In this document: piece by piece, positions 11,901-24,559 of the stretch | Position numbering within the stretch: position 1 is the stretch's first letter | How the letters are laid out: each line of letters starts with the position of its first letter | Assembly: GCF_040802235.1 (NCBI RefSeq) | Contig: NC_133166.1 | Coordinates: forward strand, 112,792,991 to 112,856,990 | Direction: 5' to 3' | DNA length: 64,000 bases | Origin: Manis javanica | Taxonomy: Eukaryota; Chordata; Mammalia; Pholidota; Manidae | The notes under the pieces: model-generated | Told to the model about the DNA's origin: nothing | Database searches by the model: none | Seen by the model: only the letters and a program-made list of their open reading frames with translations | Program-made: the position numbers and the translations under genes

Positions 11901-14900
11901 AGGACTGTGTCCTTCCTGGTGTGTTTGTCCCTAGATACTGCCGAAAACATGGGGGAGCCCGCCTGCTCTGCACCACCTCCCAGCCTGGAGTAGGATGGAG
12001 TTTGGAGAATGCCACCAGTATGCAGGGGACAGGGGAGTCACACCGACTCGTAATGCGTGTCGGCTGGAGGCCCCAGAAGATGTCCCCTGGAAGCTGCACA
12101 AGTGGCCTGACTTGGAAAAGGGTCTTTGTGATGAATTGAGTGGAGGATCTGAGATGAGGTCGTCCTGGGCTTAGGGCAGGCCGGAACCAAATGCCTGTGT
12201 CCTTCCCAGAGACAGAAAAGGACTCAGACACGGTAAAGGCCGCATGACTACAGGCAGAGGTCGGAGCAGTGCAGCTGCGAGTCCCTGGATGCCAATGCCC
12301 CAGGACCTGGGAAGGCCAGGAGGGACCTTCCCTGGGCCTTGGAGGCCAGCCCTGCAGCACCTGACCAAAGCAAAGAGAATCAGAGTCTGCTGTCCTCAGC
12401 CGCTGCTGTCGCCTCTGCTATGGCCACGCACACGCAGGGCTTCTCCAGGGAGGGCAGGGAGGCGCCCGGCCGCAGGAGTTTTCACTCTACATTCTGCCTG
12501 TTTGCAAACTACTGACACGACTTAAAATTGTAGAATAATGTTTAATAAGAATATTTAATGACATGAGAACAGGTTGGGGTGGGTTGGCTGGCACATGGGC
12601 CTGGGGCCCCATGCAGAAAGAGGTTAAGTGCCCCGGTGTGGGCAGAGGGGGTTCTGTGGGCTCAGGGGTTGGGAAGTCAGGGTGAGCAGGTCCTATAAGC
12701 TTGCTCACGCACCCTGGAAGGGCCCAGAAGAGGCCCTGTCACCACGGTGGTGCAAGGAGCCCGGGCAGCCTGGAGACCCTGTGCTCACCTTCTCTGTCCC
12801 CCCGACCTCACAGTGGGGGCCACTCTCTGACCCAGGACACCTAAATGCAGGGGGAGCTCTAGGACCCCAGGTGGCAGCACTGAGCCAGCAAAGGCAGGAT
12901 GGTGTGGGCACTGGGGGGTCAGCAGGGTCAGGCAGCAGTGGAACTGCCTGTGGCAGAGACCTGCGGCGCGGCTGGCTGCTCACGGTGTTCCTGGAGGTGA
13001 CGTGGAGGGGGAGCCACGGGAGGCCCCCCTGATCTGTATAAGCAGGAAGCTCTGGGCCAGGGAACGGTCGCCGTACCCGAATCCTAAAACAGTCACAGCT
13101 CCTCCATCAACTCCCAGACTAGCGCCGGTTCACAGACCCAGGCCCCCTGAGAGCTGGGGAGGCCAGTCCCCCCAGGGGAGGGAGCGGTCAGACCTGCAGG
13201 GCCTGGCGGGCACTGGCTCTGAACTGACAGCTCTGAACCATCCTGCAGGCTCAGACCCTGATGGGGTGGAGCAGTTTGAGTGGGGGGCTCCCAGAGGCAG
13301 GGTCCACGGCGTTGTAGGTAAGGCCTGCCTCAGGGAGTCCCCGCCCTGCCCTGCTCCCCCAGGTCTGCCTGCACGGGCAAACTGGCAGGACCCACACATC
13401 CTGGGCTCTGAGCCTCACCTGTCTCCAAAGTCAAAGGGTGGGCACCAAGCAGGAGGCTCCACCTCCAGGAACCTCCATGGAAACTAGACGCGCTGTTGGC
13501 CACCAAGTCAGCAGCTGCCTCAGAGAGGGTGCTGGGGGCAGGGGATTTGGCCTGAGGCTAAGATGGGGCACCTCCTGCCACAGAGACAGCCGTGCTGCAG
13601 CGCTGGTGCATCTCCGCGTTGGACATCCCGCGGATTCCCAGACACCAGAACTGACAGCGGCACCTCGTCTTGCCAGTGGGCCCGGCTGAGTGAAGGGTGC
13701 AGAAGCCGTGCCCTGGAGCATTCCACAGCCACCAAAACTTACGTTCTCCAAATATTTAATGCTTAGTTTAATTAGCAGCACCCCCGTGTGCCAGTGCTGG
13801 CTGAGAGACCCACAAACACCATTTAAACCTCTCCACAGCGCGGAAGGGCAGTCCCATCACCACCCCGTCGAGGACAAGCAACTGCTCCTCCGGAGACAGG
13901 CCCACGCCACCAACTGATGCTGGTCAGGTTGGGAGACTGAGACCCAGGGCAGGAAGTGAGGGGTGCAGGAGCTTGGGTGGGGTCTGAGGGGGAGCGAGTC
14001 ACCTGCTCTGGAAACCCCCTCAGGCCCCAGGGCCTCCAGGGGCGACTCACCCAGAAGCCCACTGTGCAGAGAAGGACCTCGACCGCAGGCTGATGTGCTC
14101 AAAGAAATAGCCCAAAGCCAGTGCCGGAGACAGTGTGGGACATCGAACCTTGTGCACTGCTGGTGGGAGTGCAGTTTTAGGTTATGTACGTTTTACATAA
14201 TAAAAAAATAAAATTTTTTGAAAAGAGTTTAAGTAATAAATCTAAAATGCAGGCCAGAGCAGTCAGCACCCAACTGTGACCCCCGCAAGGGGTGTGCAGT
14301 GGGGAAGAGGGGGCCTGGCTACAACAGGGTCCTTGCTTGCTGAGAACTGTCACTTTGCCCCCCTGTGGCCTCTGCACCAGCCATGCCAGTGGGAGCCAGC
14401 GGGAGGGGCAGATCCCTGCTCCGCCTCCTGTGAAGCCAGAGTTGTGCTCACAGGCCCCCCAAGGGTCTCAGGCACTCAAGGGAACATGGGCCAAGGGGGC
14501 GGGGAGCTGAGATGATTCATTGCCCGAGAATATTACAAGGGGCGCCCAGCTGGGCATCAGTGGCCAGGTGAGGCCTCAGCCTGGTGGCACCCAGCAGGGG
14601 GCTGAAGACGCTTTGAACCAACACAGGGCATTTCTGCCTCAATAGACCATCATCTTCCTCAGTCCCAGACGAGGGAGCCCGTGGAAAGGATGAGCCACTG
14701 GCCACAGGCCCAGCTGGGGGCCAGCTAACGGCCAAGCAGCCCCAGGCATGCCCTGCATCTCTGGGCCTTAGCCTCCCCACCTGGACACAGGTGGCCTCTC
14801 CAGGCCTGTGCCCGGCTGTTGGGTGCGGTGGGCCCTGGGCTCAGGGTGGCAGTGGAGGGCCTCCAGGGCAGCCCAGCCCCCACACCACCCGTGGAGGAGC

Positions 14901-17900
14901 CTGGAGACTGAAGGAACAAACAAGGAGCTGGTTCCTGGGAAGGCCTGACAGCTGGAGGCCAGGCTCAGGGGAAGTCCCCAGGCAGTGGGGGGTCAGCGGT
15001 CCACACCGAGGCCCCTGCCCCTCCTGGTTTATGGCCAGGTCCTGTTGCAGGCCCAGGGCCAGGGCCCCAGCCCTTCCTCCTTCCGGCATCTTCTGGGAAC
15101 CAGCCAGGGCTGCAGGAACGCAGAGGTCACAGAGCCAAGAGGCCCTGCCCAGGAGCGGCGTTTGCTTCTTATTTCCCGGGGGTGGAGGACAGGCAGTGGC
15201 CCCATGTCAAATCCCAGAATCAGGGCAGTGGGCTGGGCTGCAGAAAGAATAAGGCACCCCTGGCCCAGCTGCCCCTGGCCAGGGTGGGCATGCTGAGTGG
15301 CATCTGGGATATGGCCAGAGAGGGCTGGGGCCCAGAACCTACCTGTGTGCCAGGTGGTCTCACACTAGGATACAGCTGCCCTGTGCTCCCATATATTCCA
15401 TCACACAGGCAGGGTGTGTGGTGGGGGGAGATGGAGGGAGGGGCAGGAGAATTGGGGGATCCAGAGCCCCTGGGTGGAGGCCACCAGACATCTCAGGGTG
15501 GGCAGGCCCCCTGCTGGAGCCCCGCAGCCCAGCCATATGCAAGGCCCCCTGGGGAGTGGTCTCCAGGCCCAGTGGGGGTGGAGAGGGCTTTGTCCTCGTT
15601 CAGCGGGCTCCCAGGTCCCTGCAGCAGCCCCACCAGGCGCCCTGGGGACACCAAGCAGTGGGTTGACAGGACCGGAGGGGAAAGAAGGGGAGTGGGGGGG
15701 AGCACAGCCCATGGCCTCCCCTCCCCCGGGGTACAAATGTTCCTGTGGGGTCTGGAGCCACAGGTCCTCACTAGCCCTTCACAGCCTCCCACCCTCAGCA
15801 GGGCGTACATACACCTGGAACTCGATAAAAGCTTGTGGCTGTTGATGGTAGAGGGTGGTTACATTGCACACTCTGTGGCATTTCCATGCCCTGTGTGGGT
15901 TGCCACTTCCAGCCCCCACCCATGCCCTCTGGCTAGCTGCCAGGGAAGGGGTAAGTCCTGTTGGGGGCCCCCTAACATGGGCAGGGCTGTAGGCTGGGGC
16001 TCAGGAACCAGGGAGGAGGCCCACTAAGTCCCCAGCAGCGGGTGAGGCAGAAACTGAACATCACCCTCTGGGGGACCGATCGCCATGGAGGGGTCTGCCC
16101 CTTAGGAAACAGGTGGCAACCTAGGGAATGCCAGCCCGGGAGGGCTGCATGAAGAGGAGTGCACGCCTGGCTTGGGGGCCTAGGGGCCTGCGGCGAGGCA
16201 CTGCCCTTCGGCTGCCCCAACAGCAGCACCAAGCAGGGTGCCCACCCAGATGACCCTGGGCTCAAGAGGCCCGTGCAGGCAAGGCCCTGAGTGGGTGTGA
16301 CCTCAGCTTGCCCTCTTCCCCGTCTGCAGGAGAGTAAGGAAGCACCTGTCACCTACCAGGGGCAGAGCTGGATAGGACAGGCCAGCCTCTGGCCACCAGG
16401 ATGCCTCCCAGACTGAACAGGGCCTGCTGCCAGGCAGTGGGAGTTGGGACCCCAGCCCGGAGCTCAAGATACAAGTCTCTGGCCCAGGCCTGAGGGGCCT
16501 TTGGGAGGGTCCCCTCCCTGGGGCTGGGGGATGGGGAGGAAGGCCAGCAAGCCCCCCCACCACGTGGCCTGACACCCCCACTGAGACCACGGCTTGGCCT
16601 GCACCGACTGCACAGGGGCCCTTTGGGGGTGTGCGTGGTGACCTGGGGCCCCTCAAGAAGCCAGGAGCCAGTCGGGTGTGGGGACCAGCCTCCACCCAAG
16701 GGAAGTCGTCACCAGGCCAACCCCAGACGCCCTGGCCAGGCCACACCCCCACTGGGCATCTAGAAATGTGTGGTGGGCAGGGAGCCCCTGCCTTGCTCTC
16801 CAGAAATCCTGATTCTCAAGAAGCAGGCCCGGGGGGCCAGCGGGAACTTGTGGCAGCCACATGCCCTCTCTCATGGGGAAGCAGGACGGAGGGATCTGAC
16901 CCAAGCTGGGCGACAGGCTCCAAGGGAGCAGGGGGTGGGGGACAGCTATAGAGATGAAGCTGTGAGGTGGGGGGGTCCCCAGGGCCAGGGTGCCTCCCAA
17001 CTTCCCAGGCAGATGCTGCGGCAGCCCCCATTCCTGAGTCCTTGCTGAGCAGGTTCCCTGAGGGGCTGGAGGATGGGGGACCTCCCTCTGACCTCCAGGC
17101 AGTCATTCCAACCATGCTAGCCGGGCCATGTGGCCAGAGTCAGGGGGGGTCTGTGAGCAGTCGGAGTGGGACTGACCTCCTGGGTCTGGGGTCCCCAGCA
17201 GGAGTGGCCCCTTCTGAACACTTGCAAGACAGGAGGGTCCACAAAACCACGGAGAACTTGGGGGCCACCAGGGAGCCCCACAGGCAGAGGTCCTGCGAAC
17301 TGGAGCAGCCCTGGCTCCCACTGCCGGCCCTGGATTCTCTGCTGGGTGCTGGGGCTCCTGCGGCAGCTGGGCAGGGACCCAGACCCCCTACCCTGCCCCA
17401 GAGTCTTGCCAAGCAGAGCCACTCTGGTCAGACCCCAGGCCTGCTGGTGTGACTGCCAACATCTGTCAGCAGGTGGCGTCTCCGGTGCTGGCACTCTGTG
17501 GGGGGGAATACGTGTGTGCAGGGCTGGGCTATGCATGTGTGTGTGTGTATTTGAGCCCATGTGTGTGACCACGTGAGCATGTGAGGAGTGGGACCCCCAT
17601 ATGTGTGAGCAGTGAGTGTGTGAGCTGGGGACTGAGTGTGTGTGGGTGAGGTGTGTGTACCTACCCACCTGGCGAGGTCATGTACATGTGGGCATCACTG
17701 GGTACAGGGACCCAGTGACCAGCAGCCCTGCTCCTCCTCTCGAGACCCCCGGAGGGCCATCCTCCTAGGCAGTGCAGCCTCACCACCCCTGGTCCCCTAG
17801 TCCCACTGCTACCTGGACTCACCTTTGTGTCTGCACTGTGGGGCCCCGAGGAGCCCCGGGGGAGCCTGCTCCAGCTGCCTGCAGTCCCAGGCATTCTGTG

Positions 17901-19798
17901 GGGTACCACACACCCACAAGACTTGGTGTGTCCTCCACGTGAGCTCGAGGGGACTGGCCCCTCCACTCCCACCCTGTATGACCTTGGTGGTGGTGCGCAG
18001 CTCTGTGCCTCAGTTTCCCTATCTGCACATAGGGACAGTAGCTGTCTCCCTGCAGTAAATATACAGTAATGGCTAGGAACACCAGTCATCTCCACGCAAG
18101 GAACCCTTGGCTCTGAGGGTCACACTCAGTGGGGACTGTCCCCAGCTGGTCAGCCCGCACCCCCTGTCATGGCCCTGGGCCCTTCCTACCTGGCCCTACC
18201 CACCTGTGAACCTACTGGTGGAAATTCCTCAGATTCAGACTGATAAGCAGCATGAGAGGCTGACAGCTTCCCTTCTCAAGAGAGAGGACCCAGCCCCACC
18301 CAGAGGTCCTGGGAGCTGGCCTGCAGCCCCAAGAAAGCCCTTTATGATCAGGCTACCTGGGGGTTGCTGGGCCTAGGCCCCTCCCAGGGAAGCCAGGGGC
18401 TGGAATGAAGGCAGAAGGGCAGCTGGACCCTGGGGCCGGGGACGCATGAGCACTGGAACACAGGCCGGAGGGATGGGAAGTGCCAGCTCTGGGTGGGGAG
18501 GGGTGGGACCCCGCCTGCAGCTGGCCACAGTGAGGCTGGTCAACCAGCGTCTGCACCTCCTTCCCCCAGAATGGGAGCCTGTCCTCCCCATGCATGGGCA
18601 CATCTGGCCTGTACAGTGTCCACAGGCTCCCAGTCTCTGTACAGGACAGCATCCAGTGTCCCGTGGTGGCCCCCAGGAAGTGCCAGAGCAGGACCCGGGA
18701 CCAGGGTCAGTGACGCAGCACAGCTGGAGCAGGGACGCGGTGGCCACCTGCGGCCATGCGCACAGGCCTCGAGGAAGCGGATGTGGCCTTTGACCAGCAG
18801 ATTACAGAGCTGGCCAAGTGGGAAAGTCAACATAAGCTCTCAAGGAGCAGCTGGTTGTTACCTGCCCTGCCTGTCAAACCTGCACAGGGTCAGCAGCCAG
18901 GGGGTGAGGCTGGGTAGGCAGCAGCTGGCCACAGACATCGCGGGGTGGCCGGCCAGGACAGCTATAGTGGCTGTCGCATTATTATTATCATCACTCCTGG
19001 AAGCCCACCCATGACTTGCAGGCTGTGAGTGACCCAGTGAGGCTGGGGGCCAGAGGGCAAGGCCCAGGTCTGGGGGTACCACATTCATCTCAGCGAAACC
19101 CAGGAGGGGCAGGGGGGACTCTTACCCTGGGGGTGGTCCATGGAACAGCAGCCAAGAGGCCTGAGGCACGGAGGCCTGGCCCAGAGGGCGCACGCACCAC
19201 AGGGACCCGGGACCCACCTTCAGCACACGGGGGCCTGGATCCCCAACAACACCCCCACAGGGCCTCCTGAGATGGGCCTCTCCTTTGCTGACAAAGGCCC
19301 ATGGTGTCTGCATGACAGAGGATGGGGGCCGAGGCTCTGGGAAGGACAAGCCTGTCCAAGCCCATTGCCTGTATGGACAGAAAGCATGCACGACACAGCC
19401 CCAGGAATGAAGCTTCCAGAAAGCAGCAGACTCCTATATCGCAGATGCCTATGAAAACCCTCCACATAACAGCGTGCAATGGTGCTGCCTTGTGCCCCCA
19501 AATTCACATTCTGAGGACCCCCAGGACGTCAGAACAGGACCTCATTTGGAAACAGGGTCATTGAAATAGGAGATGGCTTAGATGAGATGATCAGGGTGGG
19601 CCTGTTGGGGGGAGTTTGATTCAGAGACGCAGGGAAGTCAGAGGACAAGGTGAGGAGGGAATTCATTAACGGGAGAGTGTTAGGGAATGACGGAGTAGAA
19701 TAACAAAGGATGTTCATTGGACAGCTACACAGCATGGGGCACCTCCCCGTATCCAGGCTGACTCCTCGAGCCAGGGTCACCTGGCGTCCAGTGTTCTG
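8910..19798. other. Intergenic DNA, mostly GC-rich and unique
   Basis: No supportable gene. A MIR-like stretch is possible at about 13760-13900 and a short L1-like piece at about 14125-14220 (TGCACTGCTGGTGGGAGTG, then an A-rich run). A TG-rich run is listed separately. Open frames of up to about 280 codons at 15.2-16.0 kb lack any family feature. Confidence 0.5.
17518..17660. repeat. TG-rich low-complexity stretch
   Basis: Imperfect TG/GTGA runs, such as TGTGTGTGTGTATTTGAG. Confidence 0.85.
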
Positions 19799-20039
19799 CA
19801 CGGCGTGGGAACTGAGTCCCGACCACCCCAGGATTTGGGGGGCCGCAGAGCAACGGACAGAGTGAGATTATGTTCTGCGAACTTCCTATAGGTAAAGAAA
19901 GGAGACTTTCAGGCAGGCTACTGAAGAACAGGACCTTAAACGGCAGTTCCGGGTCACCCAGACGATGGTTATTTGCAAGCCCGCACCTGAGTCTCAGCGG
20001 CCCCTCCCTGCTCGTCTGAGACAGGACCGAGAGAGGGAA

Positions 20040-20965
20040 GGTTTGAGCTGAAATCCGGGGGATTAGAATGAAAAAGCGAAGTAACAAGGACACTTACCAC
20101 TGCGAAAGCGCAGCCCGAAAACAGCTAAGTTGAACAGTGAAAAGTTTATTTAAGGCAAAAAGGAACACACTCGGAGAAAGGGGAGTGTGGGCTGCCCCAG
20201 AGAAGAAGCACCCCTAAAAGACTGGGTAAAAGGTAAAGCCACGCACTTAGGAAGTGCGGGCGACCTCAGAGAGAGGAGCGCCCTGAGAGGTTGGGGGTTC
20301 CCCCTTTTAAGGACTTTTTTCAGGAATGTGACAAAGGGCTGGAGGTGCAGACTTGTTAAGTGGTCCCTAAATGTTTAAAATTAACACAAGAAATGTACTG
20401 CTCTGAGATAACTGGTGTCTTGGTCCAGGAACTTTCAAAAAAGACTGCCTGCCCTGCCCGAGGTGGGTGGGCTGTTATTGCTTGTTAGCTAATAAGTATG
20501 TTATTACTTTTCAACTAATTGGATTTTAAAATGCAATTTTATGTTTAAGATGGGATTCTTCCTGTTTTTACTACATTGTTTATGACTGGGCTTTCTTGCC
20601 ATATTAATTGCCCAGGTTGTAAATTACTTGATTAGGGCTGGAGGAGGAAAAGCAGCATCTGGGTAAAGTTAAAAAAAAAATAAGATGGGCCTTTTAGCAG
20701 GCTAAAGTAAATCTGACAATAGCATGATCTAATTGACACAGTGAAGGGACACCTGTGTGCCCAGGCCTCTTCCTTCCCTGGGGAGTAGTCACACTTCCAA
20801 GCCAAGTTGCTCCTGGCTTTCTTGAGCTTTAACTGATTAACTCATTAACTCTGGGTCTTTTCTGGCTCTCTAACTTTAACGGGTTAACTTTCTGAGTGAC
20901 TTTTAGTGGGCTTTCCTGGTCTTATTCTCTTTCTACTCCACTAATGTCTATTTTCCTGCCTAACA
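20040..20965 (-). mobile_element. Probable endogenous retroviral LTR, minus strand
   Basis: Read on the minus strand, the segment begins TGTTAGGCAGG near 20965. It has a TATA-like TTAAAA near 20310 and AATAAA (20150-20145) about 160 bp later, followed by GC-rich R/U5-like sequence. No gag, pol or env coding was seen next to it, so a solo LTR is likely. Ends and family are not fixed, and I could not find a target-site duplication. Confidence 0.45.
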
Positions 20966-21889
20966 GGCCCCAATCTAATATGACAGGGGTCTTGATAAAC
21001 AGGGACAATCTTGTTGGGGAGGCCACGTGAAGGTGGAGGTAGAGATGGGTGGTGTGTCTACAGGACCAGGAACCCCACAGATGGCTGGAGCCCGCCAGCA
21101 GCTGGCGGAGGCCCGGCCCACATGCCCATGGCTCAGAGGGAAGCAGTGCACCCATGCCTGGGGCAGGACTGGGGCCACGAGTTCCTGCTGGTTAAGCCAC
21201 CCAGGAAAAGCAACCACGGGGGTCACGACGGTGCTGCCTCCCGCCTCCGCGGGACAGCGGGAGCCGGGAGGGGTGCTCTGAAGTTCTGAGAGCTGGCAGG
21301 CCGTGGGTCTGGACAGAGGGACTCCATGGGCAGTGCTGATCTTCTCGCCACTCTTCTGCATTTCTCCACATTTCAGTTAGTGACCGTGCACCACACCATA
21401 ATGTTTTTTAACTTAGACTCCATCTCACCAAGGACTTTCACTGCCAGCAGAGGAACAGACGTTGGATTCACTGTCCTGCCTGAAACACCTGACAGCTTTC
21501 AACAAGGAACAGCGAGTGGTCCCAGGAGAGATAGGAAGCCCTTGAGGGGCCTACAGTCTCCCAGGGCCCTGCCTTGAGAGCTTCCAGCACGCAGTGTTGG
21601 GGGGATGCCAGGAGGAGCTCAGCTGAGACCCTGGGAAGAACCAGAGAGGATGGGATGCCAGAGAGGGCGACGCCGCACCAAGCGAGCCCTGAAGACAGGC
21701 AGGAGGCCCCCATGCACCCCCCCGACCAGGACGCCTGCATGAGAGGGACAGGCTTACCCGAGGCAGAAATAGTGCCTGTGCCCTGACACAGAGAACCGTC
21801 AGGATGGCGGAGCAGTGAGCACAACGCTCTGCAGGGCCCTGCCCAGACTGCGCGCCACTCCGATCCCACCTAACAGTCCACGAGAATAA

Positions 21890-22690
21890 GATCCAACAGG
21901 ACAAGACCACTTCCACTTCCAAGGGCCTTAACTGCTTCCTGGACACAGCTCGAGATGGACAGGACACAGAAACATCCGGCCTCCACAAGGTAAAAGTCAC
22001 CAGATCTGGCATCCATTCAAAGACAGAGCAGCAGGAAGGAAAAGAAAAAGGACACTTGGCCCCATAATCAGGAGACAGATGTTACGCAGAGCTGTGCAAG
22101 ATGTGAAAAAGACCCAAATCCCAATTCTAGAGGTGAAAACGGCCGTGTAGGAGATGGAGGGGAATTAACAGCAGACTGGCGAGCAGAAGCTCAGTGAACC
22201 CGGAGACACAGCGACAGCAGCTTGAAACACAGGACGGGGAAGCCAGACGTCCAGGCTCGTGAAAGAGTTGTGGGTGACGTTATGCAAACATGTGAGTAAC
22301 TGTTCCATAGAGGGGAGGCACAGAACAAGCTAAAGTGATGACGGACAGAATGTGTCCAAATTAACAAAAGCCAGAAACTCCCAGGTGTGAAATGCTCACT
22401 AGCCCCAAGTACAGGAAACATGAAGAAAACTAGACCCAGACCAATTATCCAGTTGCTCAAAACCAGTGATAAAAAGGAAATCTTAAAATAAACCAGACAG
22501 GGTGTCCTGTAACACAGGAGAAACACAGAAGATGAAGTCTGGCTGTTCCGTCAGAAGCCAGGCAAGGGGGACACAGCAGGGTTATGTCTGTCAAATACAA
22601 AAAGAAGCTGTCATCCTAGACAAATGCCTTCCAAAACGCAAGGTAAAACGAGGGCAGGACCCTTGCACGGCCCGGGTAACAGGCGTTGAG
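21890..22690 (+). mobile_element. Old L1 or HAL1 ORF1-region fragment
   Basis: Recognisable L1M/HAL1 ORF1 phrases: CCCAATTCTAGAGGTGAAAA, GGAATTAACAGCAGACTGG, GGAAACATGAAGAAAACTAG, GTTGCTCAAAACCAGTGATA and TCCTAGACAAATGCCTTCC. The reading frame is broken. It ends about 110 bp before a younger L1. Confidence 0.75.
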
Positions 22691-22811
22691 GGCGGGCTGC
22701 CAGAGAACCACCCCAGACAGTCCCAGGGGCCCAGAGCAGGGAAACGGATCCCTGCTGGGATAACAGTGTAAAGTTTTATTATTTAAGTCTCTTTAAAAGA
22801 CAATGGGCCTA

Positions 22812-24545
22812 CATCCTGCCTAAAGCAATCTATAGATTCAATGCAATTCCTATCAAAATACCAACAGCATTCTTCAACGAACTAGAGAAAATCATCCTAA
22901 AATTCATATGGAACCACAAAAGACCTCAGATAGCCAAAGCAATCCTGAGAAGGAAGAATAAAGCTGGGGAATTACGCTCCCCAACTTCAAGCTCTACTAC
23001 AAAGCCATAGTAATCAAGACAATTTGGTAGTGGCACAAGAACAGACCCATAGACCAATGGAACAGACTAGAGAGCCCTGATAAAAACCCAACCATATATG
23101 GTCAATTAATATATGATAAAGGAGCCATGGACATACAATGGGGAAATGACAGCCTCTTCAACAGCTGGTGTTGGCAAAACTGGACAGCTACATGCAAGAG
23201 AATGAACTGGGTTATTGTTTAACCCCATACAGGAAAGTAAACTCAAAATGTATCAAAGACTTGAATGTAAGTCATGAAACCATAAAACTCTTAGAAGACA
23301 ACATAGGCAAACATCTCCTGAATATAAACACGAGCAACTTCTTCCTGAACCCATCTCCTCGAGCAAGGGAAACAAAAGCAAAAATGAACTCATGGGACTA
23401 CATCAAACTAAAAAGGTTTTGTACAGCAAAGGACATCATCAACAAAACAAAAAGGCATCCTACAGTATGGAAGAATATCTTTGTAAATGACATATCCGAC
23501 AAGGGGTTAACATCCAAAATATATAAAGAACTTACACACCTCAACACCCAAAAAGCAAATAACCTGATTAACAAATGGGCAGAGGGTATGAAGAGACAGT
23601 TCTCCGAAGAAGAAATTCAGATGGCCAACAGGCACATGAAAAGATGCTCCACAACACTAATCATCAGGGAAATGCAAATTAAAATCACAATGAGATATCA
23701 CCTCACACCAGTAAGGATGGCCAGCATCGAAAACACTAAGAACAACAAATGTTGGCGAGGTTGTGGAGAAAAGGGAACCCTCCTACACTGCTGGTGAAAA
23801 TGTAAGCTAGTTCAACCATTGTGGAAAGCAATATGGAGGTTCCTCAAAAAACTAAAAATAAAAATACCATTTGACCCGGGAATCCCACTCCTAGGAATAT
23901 ACCCAAAGAATACAACTTCTCAGATTCAAAAAGACATATGCACCCCTATGTTCATCGCAGCACTTTTTATAATAGCCAAGATATGGAAGCACCCTAAGTG
24001 TCCATCAGTACATGAATGGATAAAGAAGAGATGGTACATATACACAATGGAATACTATTCAGCTATAAGAAAGAAACAAATCCTACCATTTGCCACAACA
24101 TGGATGGAGCTGGAGGACATTATGCTCAGTGAAATAAGCCAAGCAGAGAAAGACAAATACCAAATGATTTCTCTCATTTGTGGAGTGTAACAATGAGGCA
24201 AAACTGAAGGAACAAAATGGCAGCAGACTCACAGACTCCAAGAATGAACTAGTGGTTACCAAAGGGGAGGGGTGTGGGAGGGCGGGTGGGGAGGGACGGA
24301 GAAGGGGACTGAGGGGTATTATGTTTAGTACACATGGTGTGGGGGATCCCGGGGAGAACAGTGTATCACAGAGAAGGGACATAGTGGGTCTCTGGCAATT
24401 TGCTGCACTGATGGACAGTGACTGCACTGGGGTGTGGGTGGGGACTTGATAATATGGATAAATGTAGTAACCACATTGTTTTTTCATGTGAAAGCTTCAT
24501 AAGAGTGTATATCATCATACCTTAATAAAAAATTTAAAAAAAAAT
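22812..24545 (+). mobile_element. 5'-truncated L1 with target-site duplication
   Basis: About 1.73 kb of ORF2 C terminus, 3' UTR and A-rich tail. The ORF2 part reads [64 protein letters not shown] and WIKKRWYIYTMEYYSAIRK. Only one stop interrupts 23168-24190 in that frame: a TGA at 23795-23797, where Trp is usual after GTLLHCW. The flanks AGACAATGGGCCTA (22798) and AGACAACGGGCCTA (24546) are a 14-bp target-site duplication with one mismatch. The 3' UTR is a lineage-specific type I could not name. Confidence 0.95.
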
Positions 24546-24559
24546 AGACAACGGGCCTA

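Noticed and set aside
13760-13900. MIR SINE
   Set aside because: Resemblance is weak and limited to short words; not firm enough to list separately.
15182-16027. 281-codon plus-strand ORF
   Set aside because: Low-complexity Gly/Pro/Ser translation without family features, in GC-rich DNA with similar frames on both strands.
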